A stretch of DNA of 64,000 nucleotides from the NCBI RefSeq assembly GCF_000478825.2, contig NZ_CP007542.1, forward strand, positions 372,001-436,000, given 5' to 3'. This document shows, one piece after another, positions 38,006 to 50,000 of this stretch. A program made the position numbers and the translations under genes. How positions within the stretch are numbered: position 1 is the first letter of the stretch; the number at the start of each line of letters is the position of its first letter. The stretch comes from Synechocystis sp. PCC 6714. GTDB taxonomy: Bacteria; Cyanobacteriota; Cyanobacteriia; Cyanobacteriales; Microcystaceae. The notes under the pieces were generated by a model. The model was given only the letters and a program-made list of their open reading frames with translations, was not told where the DNA came from and ran no database searches.

Positions 38006-41000
38006 ATGCATAACTCGACTTTGTTCGTCCTGGACTCCCGTGTATTCCATGGGGGTCTACTTCGGGCGGCGGTTAAGCCAGAAATTACGACCATAACTCT
38101 GGATTTCAACCAAGATGGTCTCCGGCAGATTAGCCAAGCCCTGGGAGAACAGAGCAGTATTAATTCTTTGCATATTCTTTGCCATGGTTCCCCTGGTTGT
38201 CTTCACTTAGGTAATGGTCATCTAGGTTTGGATAATTTGGCCCACCGCAGTGAGGAACTAAGGGAATGGTTTGCTGGGGTTGAGTGTCCCCAAATATTTC
38301 TCTATGGCTGCAATGTGGCCGCCGGTGATGCCGGTACGGAATTTGTCGAAAAGTTAGCTGGGTTAACTGGGGCTGGTGTTTCCGCTTCCACCACGGCGAT
38401 CGGGCACCAGGCTCTAGGTGGTGATTGGTATTTAGATTTTCAAACGGGTGATATTATCATGGAAAATATTTTCTCTGCTTCTGAATTAGCGGCTTATCCT
38501 GGGGTGTTGGACGGCAACGGGAAATGGTCTTTATTTGACCTAGTAGATTTCTCTGGTATTTACACCGAGCGACTCGATGCCCTGCAATTACTAGTACAAG
38601 AACAACTTTCCAGCTTTTTTGCCCAATCCGACTATCTCACGCAGTTAGCCATTCCTTTTAGTGCCACCGCTGGTGATGGCTGGATGGGTAATGCAGAGTC
38701 TTTGCGTTCTACCATTTTGGATGGAAATTACCAGATCCGTTTGGAAGTGCGATCGGGCGCTGAATTACAGGGGGCATTGGGAGCCTACAGCGCGGCTGGA
38801 ACCACTGGTACCCCGACCATTTATTTGAATAGCGATTGGTTTGCCACTGCCAACCAAGAGCAAATTGTTGCTGTTTTGCTCGAAGAAATTGGCCATGATT
38901 TCGACCAAATTTTAAATAATGGAGCTGATAGCCGAGGCGATGAAGGGGAAATATTTTCCAATTTAGTGTTGGGTAATGAGTTTGATTTGGGGGGACTTCA
39001 GCAAGAGGGCGATCGCAAGGTTCTTACTATTGATGGGCGATCGGTAGTGGTAGAAACTGCCCTTCCTGCCGTTGGCTCTATAGGTCTTGCGGCAAATACT
39101 TGGCAAAACCTCAAAGCAGGAAATGACCCAAATAAAGCTTCTGATGGAAGTTGGACTGCTAATTCCGCCGATCTTGTCGGTTCAGCTGCAGAACCCTATA
39201 TTCAAATTAAATACGATGCTGACGAGGTAGCCTTTAAGATCAGAGCGGAACCCCAGTCCGGCTCATTCAAAGCCCTGATAGGTGTTTTTATTGACATAGA
39301 TGGTGACGGCTCCCCTGATTTTACCGTTGAGTTAAATGTTGATAACTCTAATCAAGCTCCTTCCGGATACACAGTTGGCGCTTTTAATTTTATTCCCATC
39401 ACCGTCGGCACAGGTCCTACTGCTAATACCAGTCCTAGTACTACAGTTATTCCTGCAGCCAATACAAATACTTACTTTGCCTTAAATACAAGCAATGTTG
39501 TTGCTGGAGTGTTTGGTTCTGGTGCCGCCGCCGGTATACCGGTTGATGTAGACAATGACTCTACTAATGAAAACTACTACGTTTTTAAATTTAGTCTTGC
39601 TGATCTTAACACTTTCATTAATGGCCTATCCACAGCGTATAAAAAACCGACAATTCTCAACCCTTCTCAATGGAATGCAGCGGCGTTAACTGCCTCCAAC
39701 AGTTTAAATTCCATCAATGGAGATGTCGGTGGTGGCGCTTTCACTCAAAACACTCTGTGGACAGATATTTTTGGTATAAATAGTGGCCCCGTCCTTTCAA
39801 TACCCAGTACCCTCAACTATACAGAAAACCAGACTGGAACAGCAATAAACACGAGCATCACTGTTGCTGACTCGAATAACACAACTTTAAGCAGTGCCAC
39901 GGTATCTATTACCAGCAATTTCCAATCAGGACAAGACACCCTAGCCTTTACCAACAATAATTCCACCACTTTTGGTAATATTTCTGCCATTTATGATTCT
40001 TCAACTGGGGTTCTAACCCTAACATCTGCTGGCTCCACTGCGACTCTAGCTCAATGGCAATCAGCCCTTCGAGCAGTAACCTACAGCAACAATAGTGAAG
40101 CACCCAGTACTTCTGCGAGAACCATCTCTTATCAGATTAATGACGGCCAAAATAATAACAATCTCAGCAACATAATCACCAGTACGGTCAATGTAACAGC
40201 CGTTAATGATGCGCCGGTCAATACCCTGCCGGCAACGTTCAGCGTAAATGAGGACACAAACTTAACCTTGACCGGTTTGTCCATCAGCGATGTAGATGCT
40301 GGAACGGGCGATGTAACCGTAACACTGTCGGTCAATTCAGGGACTTTATCTGCATCGTCATCAGGAAATGTCACAGTAAATAACTCTGGGACTAGTTCTA
40401 TTGTCCTCACTGGTACAGTTGCCAATATCAATACATTCCTTACTGGCTTTGCCCCTGTTTTTGCTCCCAGCGCTAACTTCAACGGTGCTGTTACCCTCAC
40501 CATGGTCACCAATGATGGCGGTAATACAGGAGGTGCAGCACTATCTGATACTGACACCTCAACTATTACCGTCAATTCCGTCAACGATGCGCCAATCAAT
40601 ACCCTGCCAGGCACGTTCAGTGTAAATGAAGACACTAACCTAACCTTGACCGGTTTGTCCATCAGCGATGTAGATGCTGGAACAGGCGATGTAATCGTAA
40701 CACTGTCGGTCAATTCAGGGACTTTATCTGCATCATCATCAGGAAATGTCACAGTAAATAACTCTGGGACTAGCTCTATTGTCTTAACTGGCACAGTTGC
40801 CAATATTAATACATTCCTTACTGGCTCTGCCCCTGTTTTTGCTCCCAGCGCTAACTTCAACGGTGCTGTTACCCTCACCATGGTCACCAATGATGGCGGT
40901 AATACAGGAGGTGCAGCACTATCTGATACTGACACCTCAACTATTACCGTCAATTCCGTCAACGATGCGCCAATCAATACCCTGCCAGGCACGTTCAGTG

Positions 41001-44000
41001 TAAATGAAGACACTAACCTAACCTTGACCGGTTTGTCCATCAGCGATGTAGATGCTGGAACAGGCGATGTAATCGTAACACTGTCGGTCAATTCAGGGAC
41101 TTTATCTGCATCATCATCAGGAAATGTCACAGTAAATAACTCTGGGACTAGCTCTATTGTCTTAACTGGCACAGTTGCCAATATTAATACATTCCTTACT
41201 GGCTCTGCCCCTGTTTTTGCTCCCAGCGCTAACTTCAACGGTGCTGTTACCCTCACCATGGTCACCAATGATGGCGGTAATACAGGAGGTGCAGCACTAT
41301 CTGATACTGACACCTCAACTATTACCGTCAATTCCGTCAACGATGCGCCAATCAATACCCTGCCAGGCACGTTCAGTGTAAATGAAGACACTAACCTAAC
41401 CTTGACCGGTTTGTCCATCAGCGATGTAGATGCTGGAACGGGCGATGTAACCGTAACACTGTCGGTCAATTCAGGGACTTTATCTGCATCATCATCAGGA
41501 AATGTCACAGTAACTGGTTCTGGAAACAGCTCTATTGTCTTAACTGGCACAGTTGCCAATATCAATACATTCCTTACTGGCTCTGCCCCTGTTTTTGCTC
41601 CCAGCGCTAACTTCAACGGTGCTGTTACCCTCACCATGGTCACCAGTGATCAAGGTAATACCGGCTCAGGGGGCTCACAATCCGATACTGATACCTCAAC
41701 TATCACTGTCAATGCCGTCAATGATGCTCCCTCTGGTGCTGACAAGACGGTCAACACCACAATAGGTAACACCTACACATTTACGGTTGCAGATTTTGGA
41801 TTTAGTGATTCTAATGATAATCCTGCCAATAACTTCCAATCCGTAATTATCACAAATGTTCCCCAAGGTTTAACTTGGAATAATGGAACAAATGACATTG
41901 CCGTAACAGAAGCACAAGAAATTAACTTTGCTGATATAACAGGCGGAAAATTAAAGTTCACATCCAATACTGTTTCAACGCCATTGTTCTTCTTCCAAGT
42001 CAAAGACGACGGCGGTATCTCTAATGGTGGACAGAATACCGATCAAAGTCCTAACACTATGACAATAAGTGTGGCGAGTTCTGACACAACCCTTCCCACT
42101 GTTATCAGTATCCTCCGTAACAACCCAACCTCAGAGATAACCAATGCTGACTCGTTAACCTTTCAAGTTACGTTCTCTGAAAATGTTCAAAATGTTGATG
42201 CAAGTGACTTTACCCTTAGTGGAACCGGTATAACTGGCGCCACCATTAGCAATGTTTCTGGTAGTGGAAGTGTTTACACCGTAACCGTCACAGATATTGC
42301 CAATAATAATGGAACCGTCAATCTTGACTTTGCCGGTGGACAAAATATAGAAGACATCGCCAACAATGCTCTGATCAATACTGTTCCTACAACTGATGAG
42401 CAATACACTTTAGACAACACCGCACCGAGTGCCCCAGTTGTAACGATTACGGAAGATGCCAACAATGATGGGTTCATCAATGGTGGGGAATTGAATGGGC
42501 TAGTAGATGTATCGGTGGCGCTACCAGGAAATGCCGTAGCCGGGGATAGCCTGACCATCACCGATGGCACCACCCCCCAGACCATAGTCTTAACCGCCGC
42601 CCAAATCAGTGCTGGGGTAGTAACCACCCAGGTAGCAGTACCCGCCGAAGGTGCCACCCTGACGGTGAGCGCCTTTGTGACGAATATTGCCGGCAACCAA
42701 GGAGCCAATGGTAGCGATAGTGCCGTACTAGATACCACCGCACCGAGTGCCCCAGTTGTAACGATTACGGAAGATGCCAACAATGATGGGTTCATCAATG
42801 GTGGGGAATTGAATGGGCTAGTAGATGTATCGGTGGCGCTACCAGGAAATGCCGTAGCCGGGGATAGCCTAACCATCACCGATGGCACCACCCCCCAGAC
42901 CATAGTCTTAACCGCCGCCCAAATCAGTGCTGGGGTAGTAACCACCCAGGTAGCAGTACCCGCCGAAGGTGCCACCCTGACGGTGAGCGCCTTTGTGACG
43001 GATATTGCCGGCAACCAAGGAGCCAATGGTAGTGATAGTGCCGTACTAGATACCACCGCACCGAGTGCCCCAGTTGTAACGATTACGGAAGATGCCAACA
43101 ATGATGGGTTCATCAATGGTGGGGAATTGAATGGGCTAGTAGATGTATCGGTGGCGCTACCAGGAAATGCCGTAGCCGGGGATAGCCTAACCATCACCGA
43201 TGGCACCACCCCCCAGACCATAGTCTTAACCGCCGCCCAAATCAGTGCTGGGGTAGTAACCACCCAGGTAGCAGTACCCGCCGAAGGTGCCACCCTGACG
43301 GCGAGCGCCTTTGTGACGAATATTGCCGGCAACCAAGGAGCCAATGGTAGTGATAGTGCCGTACTAGATACCACCGCACCGAGTGCCCCAGTTGTAACGA
43401 TTACGGAAGATGCCAACAATGATGGGTTCATCAATGGTGGGGAATTGAATGGGCTAGTAGATGTATCGGTGGCGCTACCAGGAAATGCCGTAGCCGGGGA
43501 TAGCCTAACCATCACCGATGGCACCACCCCCCAGACCATAGTCTTAACCGCCGCCCAAATCAGTGCTGGGGTAGTAACCACCCAGGTAGCAGTACCCGCC
43601 GAAGGTGCCACCCTGACGGTGAGCGCCTTTGTGACGGATATTGCCGGCAACCAAGGAGCCAATGGTAGCGATAGTGCCGTACTAGATACCACCGCACCGA
43701 GTGCCCCAGTTGTAACGATTACGGAAGATGCCAACAATGATGGGTTCATCAATGGTGGGGAATTGAATGGGCTAGTAGATGTATCGGTGGCGCTACCAGG
43801 AAATGCCGTAGCCGGGGATAGCCTGACCATCACCGATGGCACCACCCCCCAGACCATAGTCTTAACCGCCGCCCAAATCAGTGCTGGGGTAGTAACCACC
43901 CAGGTAGCAGTACCCGCCGAAGGTGCCACCCTGACGGTGAGCGCCTTTGTGACGAATATTGCCGGCAACCAAGGAGCCAATGGTAGCGATAGTGCCGTAC

Positions 44001-47000
44001 TAGATACCACCGCACCGAGTGCCCCAGTTGTAACGATTACGGAAGATGCCAACAATGATGGGTTCATCAATGGTGGGGAATTGAATGGGCTAGTAGATGT
44101 ATCGGTGGCGCTACCAGGAAATGCCGTAGCCGGGGATAGCCTAACCATCACCGATGGCACCACCCCCCAGACCATAGTCTTAACCGCCGCCCAAATCAGT
44201 GCTGGGGTAGTAACCACCCAGGTAGCAGTACCCGCCGAAGGTGCCACCCTGACGGTGAGCGCCTTTGTGACGGATATTGCCGGCAACCAAGGAGCCAATG
44301 GTAGTGATAGTGCCGTACTAGATACCACCGCACCGAGTGCCCCAGTTGTAACGATTACGGAAGATGCCAACAATGATGGGTTCATCAATGGTGGGGAATT
44401 GAATGGGCTAGTAGATGTATCGGTGGCGCTACCAGGAAATGCCGTAGCCGGGGATAGCCTAACCATCACCGATGGCACCACCCCCCAGACCATAGTCTTA
44501 ACCGCCGCCCAAATCAGTGCTGGGGTAGTAACCACCCAGGTAGCAGTACCCGCCGAAGGTGCCACCCTGACGGTGAGCGCCTTTGTGACGAATATTGCCG
44601 GCAACCAAGGAGCCAATGGTAGCGATAGTGCCGTACTAGATACCACCGCACCGAGTGCCCCAGTTGTAACGATTACGGAAGATGCCAACAATGATGGGTT
44701 CATCAATGGTGGGGAATTGAATGGGCTAGTAGATGTATCGGTGGCGCTACCAGGAAATGCCGTAGCCGGGGATAGCCTGACCATCACCGATGGCACCACC
44801 CCCCAGACCATAGTCTTAACCGCCGCCCAAATCAGTGCTGGGGTAGTAACCACCCAGGTAGCAGTACCCGCCGAAGGTGCCACCCTGACGGTGAGCGCCT
44901 TTGTGACGGATATTGCCGGCAACCAAGGAGCCAATGGTAGTGATAGTGCCGTACTAGATACCACCGCACCGAGTGCCCCAGTTGTAACGATTACGGAAGA
45001 TGCCAACAATGATGGGTTCATCAATGGTGGGGAATTGAATGGGCTAGTAGATGTATCGGTGGCGCTACCAGGAAATGCCGTAGCCGGGGATAGCCTGACC
45101 ATCACCGATGGCACCACCCCCCAGACCATAGTCTTAACCGCCGCCCAAATCAGTGCTGGGGTAGTAACCACCCAGGTAGCAGTACCCGCCGAAGGTGCCA
45201 CCCTGACGGTGAGCGCCTTTGTGACGGATATTGCCGGCAACCAAGGAGCCAATGGTAGTGATAGTGCCGTACTAGATACCACCGCACCGAGTGCCCCAGT
45301 TGTAACGATTACGGAAGATGCCAACAATGATGGGTTCATCAATGGTGGGGAATTGAATGGGCTAGTAGATGTATCGGTGGCGCTACCAGGAAATGCCGTA
45401 GCCGGGGATAGCCTGACCATCACCGATGGCACCACCCCCCAGACCATAGTCTTAACCGCCGCCCAAATCAGTGCTGGGGTAGTAACCACCCAGGTAGCAG
45501 TACCCGCCGAAGGTGCCACCCTGACGGTGAGCGCCTTTGTGACGGATATTGCCGGCAACCAAGGAGCCAATGGTAGTGATAGTGCCGTACTAGATACCAC
45601 CGCACCGAGTGCCCCAGTTGTAACGATTACGGAAGATGCCAACAATGATGGGTTCATCAATGGTGGGGAATTGAATGGGCTAGTAGATGTATCGGTGGCG
45701 CTACCAGGAAATGCCGTAGCCGGGGATAGCCTAACCATCACCGATGGCACCACCCCCCAGACCATAGTCTTAACCGCCGCCCAAATCAGTGCTGGGGTAG
45801 TAACCACCCAGGTAGCAGTACCCGCCGAAGGTGCCACCCTGACGGTGAGCGCCTTTGTGACGGATATTGCCGGCAACCAAGGAGCCAATGGTAGTGATAG
45901 TGCCGTACTAGATACCACCGCACCGAGTGCCCCAGTTGTAACGATTACGGAAGATGCCAACAATGATGGGTTCATCAATGGTGGGGAATTGAATGGGCTA
46001 GTAGATGTATCGGTGGCGCTACCAGGAAATGCCGTAGCCGGGGATAGCCTGACCATCACCGATGGCACCACCCCCCAGACCATAGTCTTAACCGCCGCCC
46101 AAATCAGTGCTGGGGTAGTAACCACCCAGGTAGCAGTACCCGCCGAAGGTGCCACCCTGACGGTGAGCGCCTTTGTGACGGATATTGCCGGCAACCAAGG
46201 AGCCAATGGTAGTGATAGTGCCGTACTAGATACCACCGCACCGAGTGCCCCAGTTGTAACGATTACGGAAGATGCCAACAATGATGGGTTCATCAATGGT
46301 GGGGAATTGAATGGGCTAGTAGATGTATCGGTGGCGCTACCAGGAAATGCCGTAGCCGGGGATAGCCTAACCATCACCGATGGCACCACCCCCCAGACCA
46401 TAGTCTTAACCGCCGCCCAAATCAGTGCTGGGGTAGTAACCACCCAGGTAGCAGTACCCGCCGAAGGTGCCACCCTGACGGTGAGCGCCTTTGTGACGAA
46501 TATTGCCGGCAACCAAGGAGCCAATGGTAGTGATAGTGCCGTACTAGATACCACCGCACCGAGTGCCCCAGTTGTAACGATTACGGAAGATGCCAACAAT
46601 GATGGGTTCATCAGTGGTGGGGAATTGAATGGGCTAGTAGATGTATCGGTGGCGCTACCAGGAAATGCCGTAGCCGGGGATAGCCTAACCATCACCGATG
46701 GCACCACCCCCCAGACCATAGTCTTAACCGCCGCCCAAATCAGTGCTGGGGTAGTAACCACCCAGGTAGCAGTACCCGCCGAAGGTGCCACCCTGACGGT
46801 GAGCGCCTTTGTGACGAATATTGCCGGCAACCAAGGAGCCAATGGTAGTGATAGTGCCGTACTAGATACCACCGCACCGAGTGCCCCAGTTGTAACGATT
46901 ACGGAAGATGCCAACAATGATGGGTTCATCAATGGTGGGGAATTGAATGGGCTAGTAGATGTATCGGTGGCGCTACCAGGAAATGCCGTAGCCGGGGATA

Positions 47001-50000
47001 GCCTAACCATCACCGATGGCACCACCCCCCAGACCATAGTCTTAACCGCCGCCCAAATCAGTGCTGGGGTAGTAACCACCCAGGTAGCAGTACCCGCCGA
47101 AGGTGCCACCCTGACGGTGAGCGCCTTTGTGACGAATATTGCCGGCAACCAAGGAGCCAATGGTAGTGATAGTGCCGTACTAGATACCACCGCACCGAGT
47201 GCCCCAGTTGTAACGATTACGGAAGATGCCAACAATGATGGGTTCATCAATGGTGGGGAATTGAATGGGCTAGTAGATGTATCGGTGGCGCTACCAGGAA
47301 ATGCCGTAGCCGGGGATAGCCTGACCATCACCGATGGCACCACCCCCCAGACCATAGTCTTAACCGCCGCCCAAATCAGTGCTGGGGTAGTAACCACCCA
47401 GGTAGCAGTACCCGCCGAAGGTGCCACCCTGACGGTGAGCGCCTTTGTGACGAATATTGCCGGCAACCAAGGAGCCAATGGTAGCGATAGTGCCGTACTA
47501 GATACCACCGCACCGAGTGCCCCAGTTGTAACGATTACGGAAGATGCCAACAATGATGGGTTCATCAGTGGTGGGGAATTGAATGGGCTAGTAGATGTAT
47601 CGGTGGCGCTACCAGGAAATGCCGTAGCCGGGGATAGCCTGACCATCACCGATGGCACCACCCCCCAGACCATAGTCTTAACCGCCGCCCAAATCAGTGC
47701 TGGGGTAGTAACCACCCAGGTAGCAGTACCCGCCGAAGGTGCCACCCTGACGGTGAGCGCCTTTGTGACGGATATTGCCGGCAACCAAGGAGCCAATGGT
47801 AGTGATAGTGCCGTACTAGATACCACCGCACCGAGTGCCCCAGTTGTAACGATTACGGAAGATGCCAACAATGATGGGTTCATCAATGGTGGGGAATTGA
47901 ATGGGCTAGTAGATGTATCGGTGGCGCTACCAGGAAATGCCGTAGCCGGGGATAGCCTAACCATCACCGATGGCACCACCCCCCAGACCATAGTCTTAAC
48001 CGCCGCCCAAATCAGTGCTGGGGTAGTAACCACCCAGGTAGCAGTACCCGCCGAAGGTGCCACCCTGACGGTGAGCGCCTTTGTGACGAATATTGCCGGC
48101 AACCAAGGAGCCAATGGTAGTGATAGTGCCGTACTAGATACCACCGCACCGAGTGCCCCAGTTGTAACGATTACGGAAGATGCCAACAATGATGGGTTCA
48201 TCAGTGGTGGGGAATTGAATGGGCTAGTAGATGTATCGGTGGCGCTACCAGGAAATGCCGTAGCCGGGGATAGCCTAACCATCACCGATGGCACCACCCC
48301 CCAGACCATAGTCTTAACCGCCGCCCAAATCAGTGCTGGGGTAGTAACCACCCAGGTAGCAGTACCCGCCGAAGGTGCCACCCTGACGGTGAGCGCCTTT
48401 GTGACGAATATTGCCGGCAACCAAGGAGCCAATGGTAGTGATAGTGCCGTACTAGATACCACCGCACCGAGTGCCCCAGTTGTAACGATTACGGAAGATG
48501 CCAACAATGATGGGTTCATCAATGGTGGGGAATTGAATGGGCTAGTAGATGTATCGGTGGCGCTACCAGGAAATGCCGTAGCCGGGGATAGCCTAACCAT
48601 CACCGATGGCACCACCCCCCAGACCATAGTCTTAACCGCCGCCCAAATCAGTGCTGGGGTAGTAACCACCCAGGTAGCAGTACCCGCCGAAGGTGCCACC
48701 CTGACGGTGAGCGCCTTTGTGACGAATATTGCCGGCAACCAAGGAGCCAATGGTAGTGATAGTGCCGTACTAGATACCACCGCACCGAGTGCCCCAGTTG
48801 TAACGATTACGGAAGATGCCAACAATGATGGGTTCATCAATGGTGGGGAATTGAATGGGCTAGTAGATGTATCGGTGGCGCTACCAGGAAATGCCGTAGC
48901 CGGGGATAGCCTGACCATCACCGATGGCACCACCCCCCAGACCATAGTCTTAACCGCCGCCCAAATCAGTGCTGGGGTAGTAACCACCCAGGTAGCAGTA
49001 CCCGCCGAAGGTGCCACCCTGACGGTGAGCGCCTTTGTGACGAATATTGCCGGCAACCAAGGAGCCAATGGTAGCGATAGTGCCGTACTAGATACCACCG
49101 CACCGAGTGCCCCAGTTGTAACGATTACGGAAGATGCCAACAATGATGGGTTCATCAATGGTGGGGAATTGAATGGGCTAGTAGATGTATCGGTGGCGCT
49201 ACCAGGAAATGCCGTAGCCGGGGATAGCCTGACCATCACCGATGGCACCACCCCCCAGACCATAGTCTTAACCGCCGCCCAAATCAGTGCTGGGGTAGTA
49301 ACCACCCAGGTAGCAGTACCCGCCGAAGGTGCCACCCTGACGGTGAGCGCCTTTGTGACGAATATTGCCGGCAACCAAGGAGCCAATGGTAGCGATAGTG
49401 CCGTACTAGATACCACCGCACCGAGTGCCCCAGTTGTAACGATTACGGAAGATGCCAACAATGATGGGTTCATCAATGGTGGGGAATTGAATGGGCTAGT
49501 AGATGTATCGGTGGCGCTACCAGGAAATGCCGTAGCCGGGGATAGCCTGACCATCACCGATGGCACCACCCCCCAGACCATAGTCTTAACCGCCGCCCAA
49601 ATCAGTGCTGGGGTAGTAACCACCCAGGTAGCAGTACCCGCCGAAGGTGCCACCCTGACGGTGAGCGCCTTTGTGACGGATATTGCCGGCAACCAAGGAG
49701 CCAATGGTAGTGATAGTGCCGTACTAGATACCACGCCCACCGATGTTGTGCCCCTGGACATCACCAATGAAACTGACACCGGGGCCGATGACCTATTAAC
49801 TAATAATGGCAACCCGGAACTGACTTTCACCGGTGAGCCGGGATTAGAGATTATTCTCAGGGGTCCTGACGGTAACCCCGTTAACCCAGATGCTTACGAA
49901 GTAGTAGAAACCCCCGGCGCGAATCCCGGTGATCCTTCTACCTACACCGTTAAATTGATTGACGCTGACCCGTCTGACCCAGATAGTGATCCGTTTGGGG

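Noticed and set aside
40132-41643. A 503-codon minus-strand frame across the 378-bp repeats
   Set aside because: Same cause as above: a stop-free antisense frame in a repeat divisible by three. It is fully inside the giant gene.
42419-49732. Possible CRISPR-like array because of exact repetition
   Set aside because: Units are 318 bases, contiguous and coding, with no spacers.
42274-49830. A 2,518-codon open frame on the minus strand across the 318-bp repeats
   Set aside because: The repeat length is divisible by three and the unit happens to lack stops in this antisense frame, so the openness is multiplied 23 times. The protein has no domain of its own, and the plus-strand frame is longer and has known domains on both sides.
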